A stretch of 64,000 nucleotides of DNA from Spirometra erinaceieuropaei. Its lineage: Eukaryota; Platyhelminthes; Cestoda; Diphyllobothriidea; Diphyllobothriidae. Within the stretch, counting starts at the first letter, position 1. Each line of letters starts with the position of its first letter. Below, one piece after another: positions 10,438 through 20,299 of the stretch. The stretch is from the NCBI GenBank assembly GCA_902702965.1, contig CACRXP010000019.1, positions 554,881 to 618,880 on the forward strand, written 5' to 3'. Position numbers and translations under genes: made by a program. A model generated the notes under the pieces. The model did no database searches and had not been told where the DNA came from. It worked only from the letters and a program-made list of their open reading frames with translations.

Positions 10438-12378
10438 ATGAAGAAGAAACAGAGACTCTGGAAAAATTATTTACAACTTCGAGATCCAAGGTCACTCGCC
10501 GAATATAAGGATCAGCGCAATAAATGCCGCAAAGAAATACGGGTTGCTAGAACTTCTTTCGAGCGTCGACTGATAGCAGAATCCATTACATGTCCCAAGA
10601 AGTTTTACGGGCACATCCGCAGTAGGAGGAAACATAGGGACGAAATTGCGTGTCTAAAGGATAGTCTCGGAAACTCAGTATTTGAAGGGCCACAGAAAGT
10701 GCGATTACTGTCTCAGTTTTTTCAATCGGTTTTTACGGAAGAGTCCCTAGAAGACAATCAGCAGTTTGAAATGGACCGGGACAGCCGGGAGCTTCAAATG
10801 CGCCAAGATATTGCCGTCATTGAAACCGTCGCCTTTTCCGTCGAAGAAGTCAGACGCGTCCTCAGTCAAATAAAACCTGATAAGTCTCCTGGACCCGACG
10901 GAATTCCCGGGCTGATACTTAAGGAGCTATCAACGGAGCTGTCAAAGCCTATTTCGACTCTCTTTGAGCTGTCAGTGAGAACAGGAAGGCTGCCCTCACA
11001 GTGGAAGACAGCTAACCTCGTTCCATTGCATAAGGGAGGTAGCAGGATGACAGCAAGCAGCTTTAGGTCTATTAGCTTAACTTGCCTCCCTTGCAAAACG
11101 ATGGAAGCTATAGTAAAAAGCGCTATACAGCAATTTTGTGAAGAAAATAACATCTTGCAGGATTTTCAACATGGCTCCCGGAGAGGACGTTCCTGCCTCT
11201 CAAATCTGCTAGCTTGTCTGGAGATCTGGACCAGGGCTCTAGAAGAGGGTTTTGAGGTCGATGTCGTATACATCGATTTCCGCAAAGCTTTTGACACTGT
11301 CCCGCACCAACGTCTTCTTCACAAATTGAGCGCCATCGGCATCCGGGGAGATCTTCTGAACTGGATTAGGGCGTTTCTGTTTGGTCGGAAACAACGTGTC
11401 TGTATCGGGGATGATATGTCAGAATGGGTGAATGTGACCAGTGGTGTGCCGCAAGGCTCAGTTGTGGGACCATTGCTCTTCATCCTTTACGTTAACAACA
11501 GCCTTCAGGAACTCGACTGCGGCAAAATAATGCTTGAAGACGACGTTAAGCTCTGGCAAGTCATTAAGGGTCCGAATGATCAGAGATCACTTCAAGATAA
11601 TTTGCACCGACTGCAAGCGTCGTCGAAGAAATGGCTTCTAGATTTCAATGTGGAGAAGTGTGCCATCCTTCATCTGCGTCCAATCAACTCTCATTCAAAT
11701 GAGAGCCTTAGGACATATCACCTGAAAGATATAAGGCTCTTCGCAGAATCTTCACAGAAGGATCGCGGGGTTTGGATACAGAACAACCTGAAACCAACAC
11801 TGCAGTGCTACAAGGCTGCAAAAAACGCCATGGGAATGCTGCATGCAATAAAAAGGGCTTTCGTTAACTTTGACCAAGACCATTTTGGGCGAGTTTACGG
11901 CACATTTGTTCGGCCCTACTTAGAATATGGCATACAAGCATGGCGGCCGTGGTTAGTAAAGGACCAAGCATGCCTCGAACGAGTACAACGGCGTGCAACA
12001 AAGCTGGTAAACGGTCTAGAAGGCCAATCCTACACGGACAGACTGAATTGCCTTAATTTATTCCCTCTGTGTTACAGGAAGCAAAGAGGTGATCTTATCC
12101 TCGTCTACAAGATAATACATGGCCTTGAGTATGGACTTAAATTTGAGGACATGTTTCAGTGGCACCTTTCACCCAATCTTCGTGGTCACTCGATGAAGTT
12201 ACGGACAACAATGTCCAGGCTGAATCTTCGTTCTGAATTTTTCACGCAGAGGGTAGTGGAGAAATGGAACGATCTCCCTCGGTCAGTCGTGGAGGCTACG
12301 TCCCTGCAACTCTTCAAGAAACGCTTGGATGATTATTTGTGTCCCCTGTTTTCCGTCGACAGTCTAAATCTGAATTAA
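10438..12378 (+). CDS. LINE ORF2 C-terminal part: reverse transcriptase
   Basis: The 646-residue frame carries the LINE RT blocks in order: IKPDKSPGPDGIP, WKTANLVPLHKGG, FRSISLTCL, QHGSRRGRSC, VVYIDFRKAFDTVPH, SGVPQGSVVGPLLFILYVN, then MLEDDVKLW at the active site, followed by the thumb and C-terminal region. In the active site the two Asp are kept, but the usual Phe/Tyr-Ala before them is Leu-Glu. It is frame-shifted relative to the endonuclease upstream. Confidence 0.92.
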   Translation: MKKKQRLWKNYLQLRDPRSLAEYKDQRNKCRKEIRVARTSFERRLIAESITCPKKFYGHIRSRRKHRDEIACLKDSLGNSVFEGPQKVRLLSQFFQSVFTEESLEDNQQFEMDRDSRELQMRQDIAVIETVAFSVEEVRRVLSQIKPDKSPGPDGIPGLILKELSTELSKPISTLFELSVRTGRLPSQWKTANLVPLHKGGSRMTASSFRSISLTCLPCKTMEAIVKSAIQQFCEENNILQDFQHGSRRGRSCLSNLLACLEIWTRALEEGFEVDVVYIDFRKAFDTVPHQRLLHKLSAIGIRGDLLNWIRAFLFGRKQRVCIGDDMSEWVNVTSGVPQGSVVGPLLFILYVNNSLQELDCGKIMLEDDVKLWQVIKGPNDQRSLQDNLHRLQASSKKWLLDFNVEKCAILHLRPINSHSNESLRTYHLKDIRLFAESSQKDRGVWIQNNLKPTLQCYKAAKNAMGMLHAIKRAFVNFDQDHFGRVYGTFVRPYLEYGIQAWRPWLVKDQACLERVQRRATKLVNGLEGQSYTDRLNCLNLFPLCYRKQRGDLILVYKIIHGLEYGLKFEDMFQWHLSPNLRGHSMKLRTTMSRLNLRSEFFTQRVVEKWNDLPRSVVEATSLQLFKKRLDDYLCPLFSVDSLNLN

Positions 12379-12379
12379 T

Positions 12380-12690
12380 TAATTAATTAATTATTTTTAT
12401 TAAAGACCCGTCGGGGTCCCATCAAAGCAAGTAAAAATAAATTTACATGCAAATTTTAGACGATGTAGGCAAAATCTGCACAAAGTGCAATGCATAGTTT
12501 TTGAGATTAGAAGTCCGTTAAGCAAAATGAAAATGAAAAAAACGAGGGGTGATAAAAAAAACTCCAAAGCAAAATTTAAAAATGATTGTAGTAATTTAAC
12601 AAGAGAAAAAAAAACCCCTCAGAAAAATAGCATCAGAAAAAAACAGGGAGGACTGGCCTGCATGTGGCGGTACAAAATGCAATAAAGCCC
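12380..12690 (-). repeat. LINE 3' end, copy 1
   Basis: It is similar to 16434-16715 over about 300 bp, including the shared strings CCCGTCGGGGT, CCATCAAAGCAAGT, GTAGGCAAAATCTG and ACTGGCCTGCATGTGGCGGTAC. Both copies start beside a simple repeat ((AATT)n here, (AAT)n there), which is where a LINE tail would be if the element reads leftward. Confidence 0.8.
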
Positions 12691-12739
12691 TACATCAACA
12701 TGGCCGAAATAGATGTCAGCTGTATATGGCATTGTGTAA

Positions 12740-13456
12740 CGGATTTCATAAAATGGTAGTAAGGCGGGTCGGTCAGTACTGGCCTGTATCGCCTTGAATA
12801 AGAAAAGTAAGTGCCGAAATTGAAAACCAGTCTCAAGCCGATAGGAACCCAGATGCGGTCAGTTTCATTCAACCGAGTCCATCCGAACATGGGGGGAGAT
12901 GCGACCAGACTACTAGTATATGGCGAATATAGAAGGCTTTGACAAGACCGCCGATGGAGCGCATTCTGTAAGGGCATGATGACAACCAGTCTCGAGGCGA
13001 CAAGAACCCAAATGCGGTCGGTTTCATTCAACCGAGTCCATCCGAACATGGGGGGAACATGGGGGGAAGGGAAATGCGACCAAAATACTAGTATATGGCG
13101 AATATAGAAGGCTTTGTCAAGATCGCAGATGGAGCGCATTCTGCAAGGGCACGATGACAACTAGTCTTGAGGCGAAAAGGACCCAGATGCGGTCTGTTAC
13201 ATTCATCAGAGTCCATCCGAGGATAGGGCAAATGAGATGCGACCAGATTACTAGTATATGGCTAATATAGAAGGCTTCGCCAAGAGCATCGATGAAACGC
13301 ATTCAGTGAGGGCATCATGAAGATCAGTCTCGAGGCGATAGGAACCCAGATGCGGTCGGTTACATTCATCCGAGTCCAACCGAGGATGGGGGAAGGGAGA
13401 TGCGACCAAACTACTAGTATATGGCGAATACAGAAGGTTTCGCCGAGAGCGTCGAT
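12740..13456. repeat. minisatellite array, about 160-175 bp unit, at least four copies, running into the gap
   Basis: The marker string A(G/A)ATGCGGTC recurs at 12851, 13010, 13185 and 13348, giving periods of 159, 175 and 163. Each unit also carries GCGACCA, ACTAGTATATGGC and GAAGGCTT. The array is cut by the N run at 13457, so the true copy number is unknown. Both strands stay open in some frames only because the unit lacks stops. Confidence 0.9.
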
Positions 13457-13613
13457 NNNNNNNNNNNNNNNNNNNNNNNNNNNNNNNNNNNNNNNNNNNN
13501 NNNNNNNNNNNNNNNNNNNNNNNNNNNNNNNNNNNNNNNNNNNNNNNNNNNNNNNNNNNNNNNNNNNNNNNNNNNNNNNNNNNNNNNNNNNNNNNNNNNN
13601 NNNNNNNNNNNNN
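13457..13613. other. assembly gap (N)
   Basis: 157 undetermined bases directly after the minisatellite; probably an unresolved repeat array. Confidence 0.99.
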
Positions 13614-14683
13614 TGGGTTGGAAAAATAGGAGACAAGAAAATAGGATTTTGGGAATTGTTAGCATAATACGAGGGGTAGTTTATGTTAGGTGGCGGACGT
13701 AATGGTTTCGGGAAACAGTTAACATCAGGAAAGGGCTTTATTATTTGGGGTGTCAGGCTAGCAACGGGATTGGAAAATTTATCAGCAATGCAATATACTT
13801 GCATTTTGCAGTCTGATGTGTAAGAGGGCTTCACAACTGTGGCGGTAAGTTCAGAATTCAGGATAGGAACAGGTAAAGACCTCCCTGAACTCTCATCTAG
13901 CTTATTAGACCTAACTGCAAGGTCAGACCTGAGTGGCCAGGCGTGGGAACGGGGTGGATTTGATGTCAGTTTATTAACCAAATCACTATTCTGAGTGCTG
14001 GGAGCCGGTTGTGCTTCAAGGACTAGCTCATCTTTACTGCTAAGATCAAGCTCCCTTATAAATTTGGGAGCCGCATTTGAACAATCCTTGCTCCGTGGGG
14101 GAGTTTTAAAGAGGCTAGTTTTAACCGTCTCTGTGATAAGGTGATCAGTCGAAGAGCTAGATGGAACTGGGGCCGCTGTAGATAGAGGCGGGATTTGGTC
14201 GACACCAGATGGAGAAACTGCTTTAGAGGAAAAAGACTTTTGGGTAGAATTCGGGGGTGGCTTTACGTTTGGTAAAATGGGAGAAATTTTTCGTTGCAGT
14301 GGAGTCTGGTCTCGACTAATAAAAAGTTTATTTGCCCTGAGATATTGAGTTGATCGCTCCAAATGGGAGAAAATAAAATCCACTTCAATCGATGAAAAGA
14401 GTTTGACAAGAATGGGTGGATTCTTGCTCCTAGATGAAAGCCTTTTGGCTTCCGCGACCCTAAAGTTGAAGCCGCATGAAAAAAGGAATTGAAAGGCAAC
14501 ATCAATTGGCTGTCTATTCTTGGGAACGTTTTTTAATATAAAGTTGAAACTTCGTTTGTGCCTGTCTTCAGTCTCCGTCGCAACCAGGTTAATGAGAGGC
14601 ATGAGCTTCTCACACTGCTGAGACGTAAGCGTTGGCAAATTTCCGTCAAGAAGGGCACCAAGGACAAAAAAATTGATCCGCAA
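13614..14683 (-). pseudogene. LINE ORF1-like frame (second family)
   Basis: The minus-strand frame holds ILKNVPKNRQPIDVAFQFL, AEAKRLSSRS and PPILVKLFSS, then LRANKLFISRDQTPLQRK, the usual order of the RNA-binding domain of a LINE ORF1. A long Pro/Ser-rich tail follows. It differs from the ORF1 at 8756 and so belongs to another family. The frame enters the N gap, so its C-terminus is unknown. Confidence 0.6.
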
Positions 14684-14690
14684 CGAGACA

Positions 14691-15614
14691 TAAAGTTGTT
14701 AAAATCATCAAGCGCCCCTAGATCAATTTTTTTCATATGAACAATGGGTTTCAGATGAAGTTTAGTTTCCTTCAGATTTCGACGAAGGGTTGCTTGAGGT
14801 TTCATGCCGAAAACGCAATACAAGACTTAAGTCCAAATATTTATATGGATGATAACTGCCGAAACTTCGAGGATATATGGATGAGGCTATGTATGATGAA
14901 ACGATTTATGAAAGCTGCAAATATTGGTGGACCAGACAGCACAATTTATACTTAGCAAGTTTTACTCAATACCAGAATGCAAACTAGAAAAAAACGGGCA
15001 AATGACAATTTCGTAGGTGGTAAAACAGAACTATGAATAAATCTGAATTGGATAATGAGGCTATGTAGGATAAAATAGATAACAGTATAATTCTCAATAA
15101 ACTGACGATGAAAGCCGTCAGTGGAGACGGTTTATCGTTTAAAATATAATGTCAATCTATATTTTTACGAGGAAGACCTTTTGTTTATGCAGGTAAGACT
15201 TGATAGTATTAAGGCTATGTTGGGTGAAAAACTGCGACAATAGATTTCTGCTTTATGACAAATCGCAGAAACACGACAGGAAGCGAAGAAGACTTATAAC
15301 AAAAAATAGAAAATTTCGTCAGGTCTACACTGGAAAACTGTGCAAGGGATTAAGAAATTGAATCCAAAAATATAACTTTCACTTATCTTTTCAAAATCGT
15401 GCTGCGCGCGCTGACCTTGACGACGATCACGCGGTTACCCCTGGTCCAGACAAATATTTTCTCTGAGACAATGCTACTCAAATGAACCAAGTACTGTTTT
15501 AATAGTGAACATTTTTTGTTCGTTGACAGTTATTTCTAACGAGCTGACATGTAATCAATAGGGTTTTCAAAGGCTTTGCCTATTATCCTTACCAAATAAA
15601 CTGAATAAACTGAA
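14691..15614. other. AT-rich stretch without supported gene
   Basis: It lies between the antisense ORF1 and the gypsy integrase core. A related N-terminal ORF1 part may continue to about 14823 on the minus strand. I see nothing else. Confidence 0.35.
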
Positions 15615-16325
15615 AACTGATTATTTAGGGCCATTCAAAGGCCACATGGTCTTGGTAGTGGTTTATACCTACATTAAATGGATTGGTGCGATTCCATTAG
15701 GAAATTCCTATTCTTCACTGACTGAAATCAAGAGGTTGCGAACCGTTTTTTCTACTTTTGGGATAACTTAAATGGTCGTTTCAGACAACGACCTGGTTTT
15801 TACTAGTTCAGAATTCAAAGAATTGATGGAGAAAAATTGGACTGGGTATTTCATCACTGTCCGTACCACGCTGCTTCTATGGGCCTCGCAGAGCGTACAG
15901 TTCAAAAAATTTAGCACGGGCTAGCCAAACAGGCTGAAGCGGACTTGGCCATCATGTTATCACGCTTTTTGTTCAAATATCACAAAACACCAAACAACTC
16001 TACCGGTGCTTTGCCTGCAGAACTGATGTTTGAGAGGCAGTTGCTCACAAGGCTCAACCTGCTTAATCCATCAGCGCATGATAGATTCATTGAAAAACAG
16101 ACGAAGATGAAAGCACGATATGATGTGAACACCCGACCACGAGTAGTCGCGCCTAACGTAAGTGTCTACACGCGACTAGAAAAAGAAACGAACCGGTGTC
16201 CAGCAGTAATTTAAACAAGCGAGGAGCAAATAGTTAAATTAGAGTTAGAAGATGGGAGAATGGTGCATCGACATCTGGACCAAGTTCGCAGCCGAACGGG
16301 CATAGTAAGTGGAGAATTCGGAAAG
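15615..16325 (+). pseudogene. Ty3/gypsy integrase core and C-terminal domain
   Basis: The plus-strand reading gives DYLGPFKGHMVLVVVYTY, the second Asp in VVSDND followed by FTSSEFKELM, GLAERTVQ with the catalytic Glu, FLFKYHKTPNNSTGALPAEL, then the C-terminal EDGRMVHRHLDQV. This is exactly the part missing from the pol at 7299-7745. It is broken by stops near 15770 and 15910 and by a frame change near 15880. It could be the 3' half of the same element or a separate copy. Confidence 0.85.
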
Positions 16326-16433
16326 TTCGAGTTGTCAAAGCCCTTAATAGGGATCCTGGCATCCTGACGATTGGACATCTACAGCCTGCACAGAGCACTA
16401 CGTCACCGACCGAGGCGTACTAATAACAATAAT

Positions 16434-16715
16434 AATAATAATAATAACTTTTATTAAAAACCCGTCGGGGTTCCATCAAAGCAAGTGAAAATAAATTTTC
16501 ATGTGAATTTTAGACGAGGTAGGCAAAATCTGTACAAAGTGCAATTCATAGTTTCTGAATTTATAGTCCGTTTAGAAAAAAAGATTAGCGAGAGGGGAGA
16601 AAACTCCACCTAAAAATTTAAAAATGATCGGATTAATTTTACAGGAGTAAAAACCCCTCGCTAAAAAATAATAACAGAAAAATGCGGGCAGGACTGGCCT
16701 GCATGTGGCGGTACA
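16434..16715 (-). repeat. LINE 3' end, copy 2
   Basis: This is the partner of 12380-12690. The (AAT)n run sits at about 16420-16447. Confidence 0.8.
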
Positions 16716-16877
16716 TAACGGATTATAATCGAACATCGTCAGGGCAGGAATAAACGTCAGCCTTGATTAAAATCGGACATCCTCAGGGCAGAAATAAATA
16801 TCAGCCTTGAGGGATACGTATGCGGGTCGGACAGGGCTGGCATTCATGTGGTATTGTGTACGCGATTCAGAACGTTT

Positions 16878-16926
16878 CGCCCCTTCCTCCTCCACCTCCT
16901 CCTCCTCCTCCTCCTCCTCCTCCTCC
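16878..16926 (+). repeat. (CTC)n microsatellite
   Basis: An interrupted run of CCT/CTC units inside the 3' part of the antisense LINE; in one frame it reads as a poly-proline tract, which is not a protein signal. Confidence 0.9.
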
Positions 16927-17016
16927 TACCCTGCCCACCACTAACTCGGGGGCAGAGGAATCAATGACACCACAGAATGGCGAGGAGGTCGAAAATACCG
17001 CCCTGAGGAGATTGAC

Positions 17017-17053
17017 CCGACAAAGACAAGGGAGTCTCCCTTGTCTTTGTCGG
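17017..17053. repeat. 37-bp palindrome with 18-bp perfect arms
   Basis: CCGACAAAGACAAGGGAG, one T, then its exact reverse complement. The same string CAAAGACAAGGGAGACTGAAA occurs in the SINE at about 41420, so the palindrome joins two inverted copies of this SINE segment. Confidence 0.92.
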
Positions 17054-17176
17054 TAATATCATTCTGCCTATATATCATGCGCCGCTGTGCGGCTGCTGGT
17101 TGGGCTCGAGAGAGAGCCCTTAAGGCACAACGGAACGAGTGAGTTCCGTATGAACGATCGGTGAGCGCCCCCTAAC
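17035..17176 (+). repeat. tRNA-derived SINE family B, 3' part
   Basis: It shares CTTGTCTTTGTCGGTAAT, CCGCTGTGCGGCTG, GTTGGGCTCGAGAGA, AAGGCACAACGG, ACGAGTGAGTTCC and GATCGGTGAGCGCCCC with the copies at 41309-41566 and 41574-41620. The tRNA-like head is missing here. Confidence 0.75.
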
Positions 17177-17605
17177 ATTAAAGAAATTGTCCCTGGTGAG
17201 ACCGGCCATAGAGCTCAGAGACTAAAAAACCCTCGCTACGGTACAGTCGATCAGTGACTTCAGCGTTCAAAATTTGTGGGTTATTCTAAATGCAAAAAAC
17301 AAGCAAAAATTCTCTCAAACAAAAGATATTTTTGCAGAGTTTTCACATTCCTTGGTAGTTTATTCCAAATAGCAATTACATTTACAGAAAATAACCAATG
17401 ATATTTAACGGTACGTGCCAGAGGAAATATAAAAAGACCTCACGGTGACTGCTACGTCATGGGTGGACATGGTGTCTTAAAGAGGTGAGTGGGTTAAAGG
17501 TACGATTAAATAAAAGCTTAAATAGCAAAATAGTCCCTTTTGTAATCTACGGAACCATAAAAGATCAAGGCCCGTAAGCCGGCAACGTTCTTGGTAAGAC
17601 AAATG

Positions 17606-18400
17606 TCAGTATTCTGGGGTTAAAATTATCTTGGTAAACAAGTGTTGAACGGATTCTATTTTCGTCCGCTCACTAGCACGCATTAGACTAAATAAAAACG
17701 AACAGTATTCCAGGCCAGGTCTAACGTACATGTTGTAAATGCGCATTCTAATGTCCCTAGTTTTAAAGTTTCGGAGGATAAACCCGGTCGTTCTACGTGC
17801 TTTGGAGACTATCAAGGCACAGTGCTCCGAGAGACTGAGACTCCTGGAGTATGTTAGGCCCAGATCCTTAATAACCCCAGGCACATTTATGGCGTGACCT
17901 TCAGTACTTAGTTGAAGTTGGCGGTCGTCGCCAACCACCATGACTGAGTACTTATGCCAAGAGAGAGAAAGGCGTCATGTGCGGCACCACTGGGCGAAAG
18001 CCTGAAGATCGCTGTTAAGGAGCTCGAGCACGATGTCATGATCTGCCGGCTTATATCGATATGCAACTTTAAGATCGTCGGCATACATGAAAGGCTTACC
18101 ATTCTGAAATAAATCGGGTACATCATTAACGAAAAGGCAACATAGAAGTGGGCCGAGTACACTACCCTGAATGACACAACTCCTCACACGTGTGGCGTTG
18201 GAGATAGTATTGTAAATCCTAACTCGTTGTGTACGAGTGCCCAGATAAGAGGCTATAAAATTCAAAAGTTTGCTACCTATTCCGAAAGAGGACAGTTTCA
18301 AGAGAAGTAGAGCATGGTCAACACGATCAAAAGTTTTAGTGAAATCGAAATATACTGTGTAAAGTGCAAAACCATTGTCCCTAGATTGGAGAGCATGGTC
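17606..18400 (-). pseudogene. LINE reverse transcriptase remnant
   Basis: The reading has VYFDFTKTFDRVDHALLL, SYLGTRTQRV, VIQGSVLGPLLCCLFVND and the intact MYADDLK active site. After a frame change the C-terminal block GLEYCSFLFSLM follows. The frames are broken near 17940-17980 and 18310. Confidence 0.85.
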
Positions 18401-18695
18401 GAAGTAAGAGATCTGACAGGTGTCGCAAGACCGAGCTTTGAGGAATCAAGCGCTCAGTAGGTCATTCTCTCTTAGGTGACGCATCGTCTTATCTTTGTCT
18501 CTGAGATCTTCGAAACTGCGGGGAGGGCGTTTATTGACCGAAAATTATCAAATGATGTAGATTTGCCGTGCTTAGGAATGGGCAAAATTTGTGATTCCTT
18601 CCACAAGGTAAGATAAGTTTCACTTTCAAGAGCAAGATTAAATATCATGCATAAGAGGGATGGGAAAATCGTATTTGCATCGGCTTTTAAACTGC

Positions 18696-19217
18696 TTACT
18701 GGGACACTATCAGGTCCGGACTATAAGATTGACGAAAACGCCGAATCGCAACATTCACATCCCACAGAGTGAAAAGTATAGTTTCTAGAACTGCCCCAGT
18801 CAGTGCCTGGATGGTCGGGAGCGGAGTTGTCGAGTCTTCAATGAACGTTTTGGACAGGAAATCACTGAAGCTATCAGCGGTTAACTGGGCATCAACTATG
18901 GGATTTCCGAGAGCGTCTCGGAGGATGGGATGCTGCGTCTTTCGATGAGATCGTATTTTTCTAGAGAAGAGTTTCGAGACATTTGATGAATGGTTTTCGG
19001 TAAACTGGATCTTTTCGGCTAACTGTCTTTCTTCAGACAATCTCCTAGCCCGCTCGAAAATATCACAAATCAAGGGCAGGACAGACACGTCGTTCTGGAG
19101 ATGGAATCGACGATAAAGTCTGCGCAATCTGCGACGAAAGGGTAAAGGTAGGAAAATCTCATCCCCAACACTAATAATTTTCTTACGGGGGACACAACGA
19201 GAAATAAGCGGATCCAA
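18696..19217 (-). pseudogene. LINE ORF2 linker between endonuclease and RT
   Basis: A basic region with FRRRLRRLYRRF, AEKIQF and LFSRKIRSHRKTQHPI, then LGNPI and the motif around SYSPDLIVSQ where the SPGPDGIP block of a LINE RT would start, ending in a stop. The position and wording fit a LINE linker. Confidence 0.7.
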
Positions 19218-19297
19218 AATTTCGTACAGTTTTGCGGTGCAAACATTAACATCCGAACTAAGGAAGAAATCAGTCCAGTCGTAGGAATTAAGGTGTT

Positions 19298-19798
19298 TTA
19301 ATAATTCGGTTGAGCGAGTCGATCGGAAATCGCGGAAATGTTATACTTTGGGGACAACGTTTTGTCAGCCTCGAATTTCAAAGTTGAAACAACTATGTCA
19401 TAGTCTGAGCCCCCGAGTGGGCCTAGGGATGACACCGACGATGGCATGCAGCCTCTACGGAAAATTAGGTCAAGTATGCTTGATCCTCGGGTGGGAAAAT
19501 CGACAACCTGAGTCCACATCCCAACATCCACAGCCTCAAGAAAGTCTCCGAACCTTCTGGGGCCTGATGGCGGAGACCAGCGGACTTCGGGGAGATTGAA
19601 GTCACCCGCAACCAATTGACTCTTAAAGCATGAGTCGGCCGCAGCATGAAATGCCTGTGAGAGTAAACGATCAAAATTGTCGTTGGCGTTGGGAGGGTAA
19701 TAGACGCAGCCAACGAGTAAAGAGAACTTATTTTTAAGAGCAACCTTGAGCCAGTTATTGCCTTCTACTGCGGAAAAATGAGGGAGGTCCAACGGCAA
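19298..19798 (-). pseudogene. LINE APE-type endonuclease, 5'-truncated
   Basis: It contains VGCVYYPPNAND, the catalytic AGDFNLPEVRW, DFPTRGSSILDLIF and the closing LGGSDYDIVV (normally SDHxxV, so the final His is replaced by Tyr). The N-terminal part with the catalytic Glu is missing or in another frame. Confidence 0.82.
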
Positions 19799-19929
19799 AA
19801 ATGTAAGTGTTTGCTTTACGTAGACGAATCAAAAAATATGACATCTACTGGATGAAACTTATCGGTGGCTCGCGTCCAATTCTCGTGCGAGTAAAGAACA
19901 CTCGTTAGGCAGTAGCACCGTGGACGAAA

Positions 19930-20290
19930 GCCATTTTGGGCATTACTTAATATTTTGTTTTTTTAAGGTGTCTTTTGATAATGCGTTCAATTTATTTACA
20001 CGCGATCCAAGTAAGACTGATGGGTGGATAATTCCGCAGTCAAGTATTCAGCCTCCTTTATGGATCGGAGTATTGAGTGCGTACTTCCTTTCTTCCGAGA
20101 GCTCGCCGTCTTCAAATGACAATTGGCATATTTCGGATGCTGGTTTGCACAATTCACTAGCTAGTTCACGAAGTGCTAATGCGGGAATTCTATCCGGACC
20201 CGGCGATTTGGCAGGTTCCAACCTGCATGTCCGCGTAGCACTTCAGTATCTGCCTCGGGTTTGGATCCGTCCACCTTGTCATACATGTTT
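19930..20290 (-). pseudogene. second LINE RT fragment
   Basis: The minus-strand reading gives AKSPGPDRIPALALRELASEL, ICQLSFEDGELSEE and PIHKGG, followed by weaker similarity through RVNKLNALSKDTL. It is an N-terminal RT fragment close to the LINE at 8382 in wording and distinct from the antisense element it abuts. Confidence 0.65.
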
Positions 20291-20299
20291 GCATTTTCA

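Larger units (their letters stand above)
8382..12390 (+). mobile_element. near-full-length LINE with ORF1 and ORF2 (CR1/Jockey-like)
   Basis: The layout is typical of an APE-type non-LTR retrotransposon: ORF1 (8382-9418, two frames), then ORF2 with an endonuclease (9483-10331) and a reverse transcriptase (10438-12378), ending in a run of TTAA units. Only a few lesions separate it from an intact element: a frame change in ORF1 near 8700, a TGA at 10329 and a frame change near 10430. This is young compared with its neighbours. The clade is inferred from motif wording. Confidence 0.88.
12380..14690 (-). mobile_element. antisense LINE fragment: 3' end, minisatellite, N gap and ORF1
   Basis: On the minus strand the element ends at 12380 with an AATAAA-like signal and a short AATT-type tail. 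Its last 300 bp match the 3' end of the antisense LINE at 16434. Inside lies a 160-175 bp tandem repeat, the N gap, then an ORF1-like frame (to 14683). No reverse transcriptase is visible between ORF1 and the 3' end, so ORF2 is deleted, or this is two fragments side by side. Confidence 0.65.
16434..19900 (-). mobile_element. antisense LINE, 5'-truncated, ORF2 plus 3' UTR
   Basis: Read leftward it has an endonuclease (19798-19298), a linker (19217-18696), an RT (about 18400-17606) and a 3' UTR ending at a (TTA)n tail at 16434, with AATAAA just before it. The 5' end is lost near 19900. Several stops and frame changes are present. Its 3' end matches that at 12380-12690. Confidence 0.85.

Noticed and set aside
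12690..13456. Long minus-strand frames with repeating protein units, possible repeat protein gene
   Set aside because: The repeats follow the 160-175 bp DNA period in several frames at once and lack a start, splice context or constraint. It is a minisatellite.
12740..13456. CRISPR-like array
   Set aside because: Units are 160-175 bp, similar along their whole length, with no short repeat/unique spacer pattern, and the DNA is eukaryotic.
16820..17056. Poly-proline protein frame
   Set aside because: It is caused by the (CTC)n microsatellite inside an antisense LINE 3' region.
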